Below are positions 51,337-59,252 of a DNA stretch of 64,000 bases, in pieces (positions within the stretch are counted from its first letter, which is position 1; each line of letters starts with the position of its first letter). This DNA is from JAWCQZ01 sp038869515 [NCBI: Halobacteria archaeon] (GTDB taxonomy: Archaea > Halobacteriota > Syntropharchaeia > JACQPP01), in NCBI GenBank assembly GCA_038869515.1, contig JAWCQZ010000001.1, forward strand, positions 1 to 64,000. The letters run 5' to 3'. The notes beneath the pieces were generated by a model. That model was not told the origin of the DNA. It saw nothing but the letters and a program-made list of their open reading frames with translations, and made no database searches. The translations under genes and the position numbers were made by a program.

Positions 51337-53197
51337 GAAGATCCTCGGCATCGACCTGGGGACCAGCAACAGCGCCGCGGCGGTGATGCTCGGCGGAAAA
51401 CCGACCATCATCCCCAGCGCCGAGGGGGCGACGGTGGCCGGGAAGATGTTCCCTTCGGTGGTGGCTTTCACCAAGGACGGAGACCTCCTGGTGGGGGAGC
51501 CGGCCCGGCGCCAGGCGACGACCAACCCCGACCGGACGATCCTCGCGGTCAAGCGAAAGATGGGGACCGACCACAAGATCCCGATCGACGGGAAGGAGTA
51601 CACCCCACAGCAGATCTCCGCCTTCATCCTCCAGAAAATCAAGCGGGACGCCGAGGCCTTCCTGGCGGAGCCGGTGAAGAAGGCGGTCATCACGGTCCCC
51701 GCCTACTTCAACGACAACCAGCGCCAGGCGACCAAGGACGCCGGGACCATCGCGGGCCTCGAGGTGGTGCGCATCATCAACGAGCCCACCGCGGCGGCCC
51801 TCGCCTACGGACTGGAGAAGAGCGGCGAGAGGCGCATCGCGGTTCTCGACCTGGGCGGCGGGACCTTCGACGTGACCCTGATGGAGATGGGCGACGGGGT
51901 CTACGAGGTGGCGGCGACCAGCGGCGACACCCAGCTCGGGGGGACCGACATGGACAACCGGCTGGTGGAGTGGGTGGTCTCGGAGTTCCAGAGGAAGGAG
52001 GGGCCCGACCTCCGGAAGGACTCGTCCGCCCTGCAGCGGGTCCGGGACGCCGCCGAGAAGGCGAAAATCGAGCTCACCAACGTCCCCGAGACGACCCTCA
52101 ACCTGCCCTTCATCACCGCCGACGCCTCGGGCCCCAAGCACCTGGAGCTGAAACTGACCCGGGCGAAACTGGAGGAGCTCATCCGCCCCATCCTCGACCG
52201 GCTGGAATCCCCCATCCGAAAGGCGCTGGCCGACGCGAAGTGGGAGCCCAGGGATGTCCACAAGGTCATCCTCGTGGGGGGGCCCACCCGGATGGGCTCG
52301 GTCCGGGATGTCTTCCAGAGGGTCCTCGGGAAGGCCCCCGAGCGCGGGGTGGACCCGATGGAGTGCGTCGCCCTCGGGGCCGCCGTCCAGGGGGCGGTCC
52401 TGGCCGGGGAGGTCAAGGACATCGTCCTCCTCGACGTGACCCCCCTGAGCCTCGGCGTCGAGACCCTCGGCGGGGTCTTCACGAAGCTCATCGAGCGCAA
52501 CACGACCATCCCGACCAAGAAGGGGCAGGTCTTCACCACCGCCGCCGACTACCAGACCCAGGTGGAGGTCCACGTCCTCCAGGGGGAGCGGGCGATGGCC
52601 TCGGACAACGTCTCCCTCGGCCGCTTCTTCCTGCGGGGGCTCCCCCCCGCCCCGCGGGGCGCGCCGCAGATCGAGGTGACCTTCGACATCAACGCCGACG
52701 GCCTCCTGGTGGTGACGGCGAAGGACCTCGCCACCGGCAAGGAGGAGCGGCTCGCCATCCACGCGCCCCACCGGATGTCCAAGGAGGAGATCGACAAAGC
52801 GATGAAGTCGGCCGAGGAGTTCGCCGCCGAGGACCTGAAGAAGCGGGAGACCGCCGAAGCGCGCAACGCGGCCGACTCCCTGGCCTACAGCGTGGAGAAG
52901 GCCCTCGGCGACCTGGGGGAGAAGGTCGAGAAGGGGAAGGCCGACGAGGTGCGGAAGAGGCTGGAGGCCCTGCGGCAGGCGTCCAAGGGCGAGGACCCCG
53001 CGGCGCTGAAGCGGGCGACCGAGGAGCTGCAGAAGGCGTCGGGCGAGCTCTTCGCCAAGGTTTACCAGCAGGGGGCCGCCGCCCAGAAGGCGGAGGAGTC
53101 GAAGAAGAGGGGGAAGAAGGAGAAGCCCGACGGGGTCGTGGACGTTCCCTACGAGGTGAAGGACGAGACGAAGGAAGGGGACGAGGGGAAGGAGTAG
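51329..53197 (+). CDS. dnaK: Molecular chaperone DnaK (Hsp70)
   Basis: DnaK is the ATP-driven Hsp70 chaperone. The 622-residue product starts with GTG at 51329 inside grpE. Signatures are [12 protein letters not shown] (phosphate loop 1), the second family signature [16 protein letters not shown], and [17 protein letters not shown]. The substrate-binding domain contains [19 protein letters not shown] and the linker. The lid helices are Lys/Glu-rich, and the C-terminus EGDEGKE resembles the EEVD-like acidic ends. Archaeal dnaK genes were probably acquired from bacteria; the operon order here supports that for this lineage too. Confidence 0.98.
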   Translation: MAEKILGIDLGTSNSAAAVMLGGKPTIIPSAEGATVAGKMFPSVVAFTKDGDLLVGEPARRQATTNPDRTILAVKRKMGTDHKIPIDGKEYTPQQISAFILQKIKRDAEAFLAEPVKKAVITVPAYFNDNQRQATKDAGTIAGLEVVRIINEPTAAALAYGLEKSGERRIAVLDLGGGTFDVTLMEMGDGVYEVAATSGDTQLGGTDMDNRLVEWVVSEFQRKEGPDLRKDSSALQRVRDAAEKAKIELTNVPETTLNLPFITADASGPKHLELKLTRAKLEELIRPILDRLESPIRKALADAKWEPRDVHKVILVGGPTRMGSVRDVFQRVLGKAPERGVDPMECVALGAAVQGAVLAGEVKDIVLLDVTPLSLGVETLGGVFTKLIERNTTIPTKKGQVFTTAADYQTQVEVHVLQGERAMASDNVSLGRFFLRGLPPAPRGAPQIEVTFDINADGLLVVTAKDLATGKEERLAIHAPHRMSKEEIDKAMKSAEEFAAEDLKKRETAEARNAADSLAYSVEKALGDLGEKVEKGKADEVRKRLEALRQASKGEDPAALKRATEELQKASGELFAKVYQQGAAAQKAEESKKRGKKEKPDGVVDVPYEVKDETKEGDEGKE

Positions 53198-53207
53198 GCA
53201 CCGGGCC

Positions 53208-54329
53208 ATGGCCGCCAACGGCCGCGACTACTACGACGTCCTCGGGGTCCCCCGCGGCGCCACCCCGGAGCAGATCAAGAAGGCCTACCGGGAGCTGGTG
53301 AAGAAGCACCACCCCGACGTGGCGAAGGACAAGCGGGCCGCCGAGGAGAAGTTCAAGGAGATTTCCGAAGCCTACGAGGTCCTCGGGGACGAGCGGAAGA
53401 GGGCCGCCTACGACCAGATGGGCCGCGCCGGGGTGGACTTCGGCTCCGGTGGGTTCACCTGGGACCGCTTCACCCGCTGGGGGGACATCGAGGACCTCTT
53501 CCCCCGGGACCTCTTCGAGAGCCTCCTCGGCCGGGGGGCGTTCGAGACCCTCTTCGGGGCCGGGGGGCCCTGGGCCGCCTCCCGGAGGCCGGGCGGACCC
53601 GAGGAGGGGGCCGACGTGGAGGTCCCCCTCGACCTCACCCTCGAGGAGGTGGCCCGGGGGGCGGCGAAGGAGGTGGCCCTCGACCTGGAGGAGCCCTGCG
53701 GCCGGTGCGGGGGCTCCCGCCGCGAGCCCGGGACCGCCGAGGAGTCGTGCCGCTCCTGCGGAGGCCGGGGCCAGGTCCGCTCCGAGCGGAGGACCGCCTT
53801 CGGATATTTCGCCACCGTGACGACCTGCCCGAAGTGCGGGGGGGCGGGGGCCTCCGCGACCCCCTGCCGGGGGTGCCGGGGGCGGGGGCGGGTCCGGGGG
53901 CGGAGGACCGTGACGCTCCAGGTCCCGCCGGGGGTCGAGGATGGGGTCCGCCTCCGGCTCGCGGGCCAGGGGGAGGCGGGCCTCCGGGGCGGCGGGGCGG
54001 GGGACCTCTACGCGAGGGTCCGGGTCCTGCCCCACCCGCGCTTCTCCCGGAGGGGCGAGGACCTGGCGGTCGAGATCTCCGTGCCCTTCCCGACCGCGGC
54101 CCTCGGGGGGGAGGCGGAGGTCCCCACCCTGGATGGGCCGGCGAAACTCCGGGTGCCGCCGGGGACCCCGGGGGGGGCGCTCCTCACCCTGAAGGGGAGG
54201 GGGCTGCCCCGCTTCGGGCGGTCGGGGCGCGGCGACCTCCGCGCGACGGTCCGGATCTCCGTCCCGGAGAGTCTCACCCGGCGGCAGCGAAAGGCGCTGG
54301 AGGAGTTCCGGGAGAGCCTGGAGGAGTAG
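53208..54329 (+). CDS. dnaJ: Co-chaperone DnaJ (Hsp40, type I)
   Basis: DnaJ delivers substrates to DnaK and stimulates its ATPase. The 373-residue protein has a J domain with the HPD motif at residues 35-37, a Gly/Phe-containing linker with [17 protein letters not shown], four zinc-centre repeats [24 protein letters not shown] and CRGCRGRG, and two beta-barrel C-terminal domains ending in the dimerisation helix [13 protein letters not shown]. The first zinc repeat lacks the usual final Gly pattern. It starts ten bases after dnaK and closes the operon. Confidence 0.97.
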   Translation: MAANGRDYYDVLGVPRGATPEQIKKAYRELVKKHHPDVAKDKRAAEEKFKEISEAYEVLGDERKRAAYDQMGRAGVDFGSGGFTWDRFTRWGDIEDLFPRDLFESLLGRGAFETLFGAGGPWAASRRPGGPEEGADVEVPLDLTLEEVARGAAKEVALDLEEPCGRCGGSRREPGTAEESCRSCGGRGQVRSERRTAFGYFATVTTCPKCGGAGASATPCRGCRGRGRVRGRRTVTLQVPPGVEDGVRLRLAGQGEAGLRGGGAGDLYARVRVLPHPRFSRRGEDLAVEISVPFPTAALGGEAEVPTLDGPAKLRVPPGTPGGALLTLKGRGLPRFGRSGRGDLRATVRISVPESLTRRQRKALEEFRESLEE

Positions 54330-54343
54330 TCCGCTCCCGGGGC

Positions 54344-55126
54344 TCAAGAGGGGCTCTCCTCCCCCTCGACCCGGCCGTCCCGCAACTTGATGATGCGGTC
54401 GGCCTTGCGCCCCAGTTCGGGCTCGTGGGTGACCATGAAAATCGTCACGCCCAGTTTCCGGTTCAACTCCCGGAAAACGTCGAGGATTTCGTCGGAGGTC
54501 TTCGAGTCGAGGTTGGCGGTCGGCTCGTCGGCCAGGAGGATGCGGGGCCGGTTCATCAGGGCGCGGGCGATGGCGACCCGTTGCTGCTGCCCGCCCGACA
54601 GTTCGGTCGGCCGGTGGCCCATCCTCTCCCCCAGGCCCACCAGCGCGAGCAGCTCCGCGCCCCGCTGGCGGGTCTCCTCCGGAGGGGTGCTCGCCAGCAT
54701 GGCGGGCAGGGTGACGTTCTCCAGCGCGGTGAGTTCGTTGAAGAGGGAGAAGAACTGGAAGATGTAGCCCATCCTCCGGAGCCGGAGGTCGGCCCGCTGC
54801 GCCTCGTTCATGCGGGAGGTCTCGATCCCCTCGACGAGAATGGAACCCGAGGTGGGGGCGTCCATGAGCCCCACCTGGTTCAGGAGGGTGGTCTTCCCGG
54901 AGCCGGAGGGCCCCATGAGGGCGACGAACTCCCCGCGCCGGACCTCCACCGAGACCCCGTCGAGGGCCCGGACGTCCACCTTTCCCATCCGGTAGATTTT
55001 CCGCAGGTCGCGGGTCTGGATGGCGACTCCATCCGCGCCCGCTCGCGATGTGACGGCGGGCGCGGGGGAAAAATCGCTGGCCTCGCTCGCTTCGCTCGCT
55101 CGGCCGCGATTTTGCGGGGTTGCCAT
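54344..55126 (-). CDS. ABC transporter ATP-binding protein, MacB/LolD type
   Basis: The 260-residue ATPase has Walker A GPSGSGKTT, the Q-loop in YIFQFFSLFNELTALENV, signature LSGGQQQRVAIARAL, Walker B ILLADEPTANLD and the H-loop THEPELG. It powers the adjacent FtsX-type permease. The N-terminal 30 residues before AIQTRDLRKIYRMG are unusual: RGRASEASEASDFSP is encoded by a palindromic element (55070-55113) that seems to have been inserted into the 5' end of the gene. ATG 55126 follows the permease stop with GGGGTGA as ribosome binding site. Confidence 0.92.
   Translation of the reverse strand: MATPQNRGRASEASEASDFSPAPAVTSRAGADGVAIQTRDLRKIYRMGKVDVRALDGVSVEVRRGEFVALMGPSGSGKTTLLNQVGLMDAPTSGSILVEGIETSRMNEAQRADLRLRRMGYIFQFFSLFNELTALENVTLPAMLASTPPEETRQRGAELLALVGLGERMGHRPTELSGGQQQRVAIARALMNRPRILLADEPTANLDSKTSDEILDVFRELNRKLGVTIFMVTHEPELGRKADRIIKLRDGRVEGEESPS
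55070..55113. repeat. Palindromic element inside the ABC ATPase 5' coding region
   Basis: Outer arms AAAATCGC (55070-55077) and GCGATTTT (55106-55113) and inner GGCC/GGCC flank a CTCGCTCGCTTCGCTCGCTC core. The AT-rich outer arms stand out within coding sequence. The core resembles those at 41143-41171 and 61276-61296. Confidence 0.6.
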
Positions 55127-55131
55127 GGATG

Positions 55132-56397
55132 TCACCCCCATATCGACGCGACGATGGGCTGCCGCGCCGCCCTCCACGAGGGGTAGTAGGCCGCCAGGAG
55201 GCCCGATAGCAGGACGGTCAGGCTCCCGAGAGCCAGCAGCTCCGGCCGGATGTCGGGCACCACGCCGCCCCCGATGGGGACTGGGATGGGGTTCCGGGCG
55301 AAGGCCGCCGCCATCACCTGGCTCAGGGCGACGCCGACCGCGATGCCGAGGAGGCCGAAGAGGACCGCCTCGTAAATGAAGACGCGGAAGACGACGCCGT
55401 CGGTCGCCCCGATCGCTTTCAGGACGCCCATGAGGCGCCGCTTGTGGGTGGTGTTGATGTAGATCACGATGGCCATGGTCACCGCCACGGTGATGACGCC
55501 GACGCCCCCCGTGACGCCGGCGATGATGGACATGCTGCCGCTGATCTGCCGGATGAAGCCAGCGGTGTCCTCCCAGGTCTGGATCTCCTCCCGGATGCCC
55601 TCCGCGAGGAAGAGGGTCTTGTATTCGGCCGCCTGGCGGCGGTCGGAGAGGCGGACCATGACGTCGGAGGCCTTGCCCTTGGTCTCGGGGAAGACCGATT
55701 CGAACTCCTTCCGGGTGAGGTAGGCGTTGAAATCGGAGGCGGGGGCCCCCGACTCGACGACCCCCTTGATGCGGTACTCGCGCTCCACCCCGTTGCTGAA
55801 ACGGACCCGCACCTTGTCCCCGACCTTCGCCCCCAAACCGAAGCCGAAGTCGAACTCCTCCGCGGCGTTGCCGGTCCCCACGAGCTGCGCCCCGAGGACG
55901 ATGGTGCCGGTGTCGCCGTCCCCGAGGAACGACCCCTCGGAGACCTTGTTCGGGATGGTCGAGACCGCCGCGAACTCGGAGGGCACGACCGCCTCGAGGT
56001 GGGCCCCCACCTGCTCCCCCTTGAAGTGGAGCTGGATTCCCGAGTCCTCCAGCGTCGTCGCCGTCGCCACCACCCCCGGAATCACCCTCAGCTTGTCCAC
56101 GACGGAGTCGACGTTCTCGATGTGCTTCTGGTTCTCCTTGGGCTGGATGGTCACGTGGGAGGTGAAGGTGCCCACGAGCTGCTCCTCGAAGGAGGACTGG
56201 AGCCCGTACTGGAAGGAGGTGAAGAAAATCATGTTGATGAAGGAGAAGGCGAGGACGCAGACGACGAGCGCCGCCACCTTGCGGTCCTTCAGGAGGTCGC
56301 GGGAGGCGAGGAAAAACGCGGTCCGGGCCGCCCCGCGGTGGCGCTGGAGGAGGGAGGCGAGGGGGGCGACCCCCTCCGGCCGGACGGCTCCCGCCAT
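55132..56397 (-). CDS. ABC transporter permease, FtsX/MacB family
   Basis: The 421-residue protein has a cytoplasmic N-terminus, a first transmembrane helix (AALVVCVLAFSFINMIFF), a large outside MacB-type periplasmic-core-like domain (about residues 65-275), and three C-terminal helices with the FtsX pattern (MAIVIYINTTHKRRLMGVLKAIGAT, VFIYEAVLFGLLGIAVGVAL, LGSLTVLLSGLLAAYYPSWRAARQPIVASI). Such permeases do not form a classical channel but transmit ATPase motion to surface processes, such as lipoprotein release or peptide efflux. It lies between the COG1361-like surface protein and the ATPase on one transcript. Confidence 0.9.
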   Translation of the reverse strand: MAGAVRPEGVAPLASLLQRHRGAARTAFFLASRDLLKDRKVAALVVCVLAFSFINMIFFTSFQYGLQSSFEEQLVGTFTSHVTIQPKENQKHIENVDSVVDKLRVIPGVVATATTLEDSGIQLHFKGEQVGAHLEAVVPSEFAAVSTIPNKVSEGSFLGDGDTGTIVLGAQLVGTGNAAEEFDFGFGLGAKVGDKVRVRFSNGVEREYRIKGVVESGAPASDFNAYLTRKEFESVFPETKGKASDVMVRLSDRRQAAEYKTLFLAEGIREEIQTWEDTAGFIRQISGSMSIIAGVTGGVGVITVAVTMAIVIYINTTHKRRLMGVLKAIGATDGVVFRVFIYEAVLFGLLGIAVGVALSQVMAAAFARNPIPVPIGGGVVPDIRPELLALGSLTVLLSGLLAAYYPSWRAARQPIVASIWG

Positions 56398-56400
56398 CGA

Positions 56401-57888
56401 CTACAGTCGGTCCCGCTTCTGGCGGCGGCGCCGGAGGTAGAGGAGGCCCAGGACCGCCAGGAAGACCAGGAGCGCCAGAGGGCCCACGGGGGCCCCCGGG
56501 GCGAAGACCGCCAGCTGCTTGGGGAAGGAGGCGGAGCGCGACTCGAAGTCGTCCTCATACTCCACGGTCACGTTGTAGGCGTAGACCCCGGCCGAGGGGG
56601 AGCGGAACTTGAAGATGGCCGGGGCGTCCTCGTCGGGCTTGATGCGCCCGAGGGTCGCCGAGAGGGCCCCCTCGACCGGGAGGGAGGAGAGGCGGGCGGT
56701 CACCGAGCGGGCGTCGGCGGTCCCGACGTTCTCCAGGCGGACGGTCAGGGTGGCGAAGCCGTCCCCGGCGGTGAGCTGGGGGGGGTCGGTGGTGACCGAG
56801 GCGACGCTGAGCTCGGCCGCGCCGCGCAGGAGGAGGACCTCCGACTGGGTCCTCTCGCCGCCGAGGGAGGAGTACTTGAACTCGACCGGGACGGTGTAGA
56901 GGCCGGTCCCGCCCCGCGATGCCGAGACGAGGAACACCATCTCGGTGCTCTCGCCCGAGGGGAGGGAGTCCCGGTGGAGGGTGTTGGGCCCGGCGGGGGA
57001 GATGAGGTCGGAGGTGCCGAGCCGGGCGCTCAGGGCCGTCGCGGTCTCCTGCCCGGTGTTGGTGACGTTGAGGGTGACCGGGAAGGGCCGGCCCGCGGGA
57101 ATGGGCTCCGGGGCCCTCTTCTCCACCTTCAGGGAGGGCTGGGCGACGCCCGAGACCCGGAACCCGAGGCTCAGGTTCGCCACCTGGGGAACGTCGGAGG
57201 CGGGGGAGGACCAGGAGACCACGACCGGCACGGAGTAGGCGTTCTCCTTTGTCCCCGCCTTGGCCTGGACGGGGAAGGAGACGGTGAAGGTCGGGGCCCG
57301 GACGTCGCCGAGGAACCTCTTGCCGGGGCCCAGGGGGTCGAGGGGCGAGGTGTCGAGGGGGTCCACCTGGACCTCCAGGTTCCGGAGGTCGAGGAGCGGC
57401 GTCGGGCCGGCGAAGGTGAGGCGGAGCTCCCCCGCCTCCCCGGCGGCGATGTCCCGGAAGGCGCGGCCCGATGCGTCGGCCGCGTCCTGGATGTAGAGTT
57501 GGGCGCCGCCGGCCACCTTCACGAGGAGGGGGTAGCGGATGGAGGAGGTCCCCGCCGTGGCCTGCACCTCGGCCTGGACCGCCCCCTCCGACTTCGGGGC
57601 GCGGAAGTAGAGGGTGAGGTTCACCGCCTGGGCGGGGGCGAGGGTGCCGAGGGAGCGGTAGGGGAAGTTGAGGATCTCCAGGCCGGTGGAGAAGAGGTTC
57701 ACCTGGTCGAGGGTCGCCGTGCCTGTCCCGCCGTTGTAGAGGGTGACCCGGACGCTGCCTGTGGCCCCCGGGGGGACGGGGTCGGGGCTCACGAGGGCGC
57801 TCACCACCTGGACCGAGGCCCCCGCCTGGGCCTCGGCCCATCCGGAGGCGGCGGAGAGCGCCAGGAGAAGGAGGAGGGCGCGCCTCAC
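56401..57888 (-). CDS. Secreted, membrane-anchored protein with tandem CARDB/COG1361-like beta domains
   Basis: The 495-residue product starts with GTG at 57888 and a signal peptide (RRALLLLLALSAASGWAEA). Four immunoglobulin-like beta domains follow, each with a pattern like VSPDPVPPGATGSVRVTLYNGG, FPVTLNVTNTGQETATAL or TVRLENVGTADARSV, typical of S-layer-associated COG1361/CARDB repeats. A C-terminal helix (PLALLVFLAVLGLLYL) with a stop-transfer RRRRQKR anchors it. It is coupled to padR by a GTGA overlap and followed by the permease after three bases. It likely works outside the cell with the transporter, perhaps as a receptor or adaptor. Confidence 0.8.
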   Translation of the reverse strand: MRRALLLLLALSAASGWAEAQAGASVQVVSALVSPDPVPPGATGSVRVTLYNGGTGTATLDQVNLFSTGLEILNFPYRSLGTLAPAQAVNLTLYFRAPKSEGAVQAEVQATAGTSSIRYPLLVKVAGGAQLYIQDAADASGRAFRDIAAGEAGELRLTFAGPTPLLDLRNLEVQVDPLDTSPLDPLGPGKRFLGDVRAPTFTVSFPVQAKAGTKENAYSVPVVVSWSSPASDVPQVANLSLGFRVSGVAQPSLKVEKRAPEPIPAGRPFPVTLNVTNTGQETATALSARLGTSDLISPAGPNTLHRDSLPSGESTEMVFLVSASRGGTGLYTVPVEFKYSSLGGERTQSEVLLLRGAAELSVASVTTDPPQLTAGDGFATLTVRLENVGTADARSVTARLSSLPVEGALSATLGRIKPDEDAPAIFKFRSPSAGVYAYNVTVEYEDDFESRSASFPKQLAVFAPGAPVGPLALLVFLAVLGLLYLRRRRQKRDRL

Positions 57889-58355
57889 GGCTTCCCCCGC
57901 CCGGCGATGGACCGGAGGTCGCCCAGGCAGCGGTCGAGGGCCCCGAAGACCTCCCGCTTGGAGTGCTTCAGGGAGGCCATCGAGAGGCCGCTGATCTGGA
58001 ATGTGGTCTCGAGGACCCGCCGCTCCTCCTCGCTCCGGAAGAGGCTGAAGAGGAGCATCATCAGCTTCTCGTTCCGCTGCAGGAAGCCCCCCGCAAGGGG
58101 GAAGGGCTTGAGCATCTCGGCGGCCTTCGGGGTGATGGCGTAGACCTTCTTCGCCCGGGGGCCCGTGGCGCGGACTTTGGTGTAGCCCTCCTCCCGCAGC
58201 CGCTCCAGCTCCGGGTAGAGGGCCCCCTTGCTCGGGACCCAGCGGCCGTCGGTTCGGGAGGCGAGGTCCTTCAGGAGGTCGTAGCCGGTCCGGGGGCGCT
58301 CCTGGAGCATCTTCAGGATGACGAGGCGGAGGATGGGGTGGTTTCGGTCGGCCAT
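57885..58355 (-). CDS. PadR-family transcriptional regulator
   Basis: The 156-residue protein has the PadR winged helix: LRLVILKMLQERPRTGYDLLKDL in outline, the recognition segment WVPSKGALYPELERLREEGY, and the KKVYAITPKAAEML wing. A C-terminal helical dimerisation region follows (RNEKLMMLLFSLFRSEEERR). It is the first gene of padR - surface protein - permease - ATPase. A perfect palindrome two bases upstream of its ATG suggests autoregulation. PadR proteins often control drug or stress exporters and respond to their ligands. Confidence 0.93.
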   Translation of the reverse strand: MADRNHPILRLVILKMLQERPRTGYDLLKDLASRTDGRWVPSKGALYPELERLREEGYTKVRATGPRAKKVYAITPKAAEMLKPFPLAGGFLQRNEKLMMLLFSLFRSEEERRVLETTFQISGLSMASLKHSKREVFGALDRCLGDLRSIAGRGKP

Positions 58356-58356
58356 A

Positions 58357-58369
58357 GTTCGAATCGAAC
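58357..58369. promoter_or_regulatory. Palindromic operator at the padR start, proximal copy
   Basis: GTTCGA-A-TCGAAC is a perfect inverted repeat starting two bases upstream of the padR ATG and downstream of the TATA box, where a bound repressor would block the polymerase. Confidence 0.6.
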
Positions 58370-58397
58370 CGTTCAGCCAGAATCTGTCGGGGCAGAC

Positions 58398-58405
58398 CTA
58401 TAAAG
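58398..58405 (-). promoter_or_regulatory. TATA box of the padR operon
   Basis: On the minus strand CTTTATAG lies about 46 nt upstream of the padR ATG, giving a predicted leader of about 20 nt that contains the proximal palindrome. A second palindrome-like copy lies upstream at 58419-58430. Confidence 0.6.
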
Positions 58406-58418
58406 GTTCCGCGGGCGG

Positions 58419-58430
58419 GTTCGTATCGAG
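58419..58430. promoter_or_regulatory. Distal operator-like copy upstream of the padR TATA box
   Basis: GTTCGTATCGAG repeats the proximal palindrome GTTCGA-A-TCGAAC with mismatches at one central and one terminal position. The two copies flank the TATA box, a layout suited to cooperative repression. Confidence 0.45.
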
Positions 58431-58576
58431 AGCCGACACCCACGGGTTGGATGCGGGCGGGCCGGGGGGGAGCGCTCCGGGGAGCGATTCAATCCGGACG
58501 CCGAACGGCGAGAGGCCTCCCCTTCCCCGGTGCGGGGGCCCAGCGATTTAAGCCCCCGGGGCCCCAACTCACCGAA

Positions 58577-59221
58577 ATGGAGAAGCTCACCATCGCCCAC
58601 TCCGCGGAAGGGTTCCGCGCGGTGGGCTACGAGTCGTTCCTCCGGGAGGTCGACCTGCGGGCCGCCCAGATCCTCCGCATGGATGTCGAGCGGGGGACCT
58701 TCAGCGAGATTCTCTGGGTCCGTCCCAAACGGCCCGACCTCCTCCCGGAGGAGTGGCTCGCCCACCCGGAGGTGGTGGAGGGGAGGTTCCTGCGGCCGGA
58801 GAGGGGAGAGTGGGTGGTCTGGGCGGTCGTGCGCATGACCCCCGTCCTGAAGAGGCTGTGGGAGCCCTTCCCGGACCTCTTCCTCGCGAACTTCGCCCAC
58901 ACCCGGGGCCCCAAGTTCCACTTCGGCGTCATCGGGGAGCGCGGGCGGCTGCAGGCGTTCCTCGAACGGGGCTTGAGCCTCGGCCTCCCCTTCGAAGCGG
59001 TCCGCTTCGAGGAGCTGAGCGCGAAGGCCCACGACCACCTGGAGGACCTGACGCCACGCCAGAGGGAGATTCTCCGGGCGGCCTACGCCCTGGGCTACTT
59101 CGAGACCCCCCGCCGGGTCAAACTGCGCGACCTCGCCCGGATGGTGGGGAGGGACTCCTCGTCGGTGATGGCCCTCCTCCGGCGGGCCCAGAAGAGGGTC
59201 CTGCAAGAGGCCTTCGGCTGA
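58577..59221 (+). CDS. HTH_10 (bacterio-opsin activator-like) regulator
   Basis: The 214-residue protein ends in the HTH_10 domain: LTPRQREILRAAYALGYFETPRRV in outline, followed by KLRDLARMVGRDSSSVMALLRRAQKRVL. The first 150 residues resemble the N-terminal sensor-like domain found in many archaeal HTH_10 proteins, with FHFGVIGERGRLQAFLERG. It probably regulates transcription, possibly in response to an unknown signal. ATG 58577 lies about 30 nt after a GATTTAAG box. It is divergent from the padR operon and ends 31 nt before leuS. Confidence 0.85.
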   Translation: MEKLTIAHSAEGFRAVGYESFLREVDLRAAQILRMDVERGTFSEILWVRPKRPDLLPEEWLAHPEVVEGRFLRPERGEWVVWAVVRMTPVLKRLWEPFPDLFLANFAHTRGPKFHFGVIGERGRLQAFLERGLSLGLPFEAVRFEELSAKAHDHLEDLTPRQREILRAAYALGYFETPRRVKLRDLARMVGRDSSSVMALLRRAQKRVLQEAFG

Positions 59222-59252
59222 TTTTTAAAGCCGGGCCCCGCTTCCAGGGTGG

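Noticed and set aside
58357-58369. tRNA T-arm-like sequence (GTTCGAATC) as part of a tRNA gene
   Set aside because: The resemblance is only to the T loop; there is no acceptor or anticodon arm around it, and it fits a regulator palindrome better.
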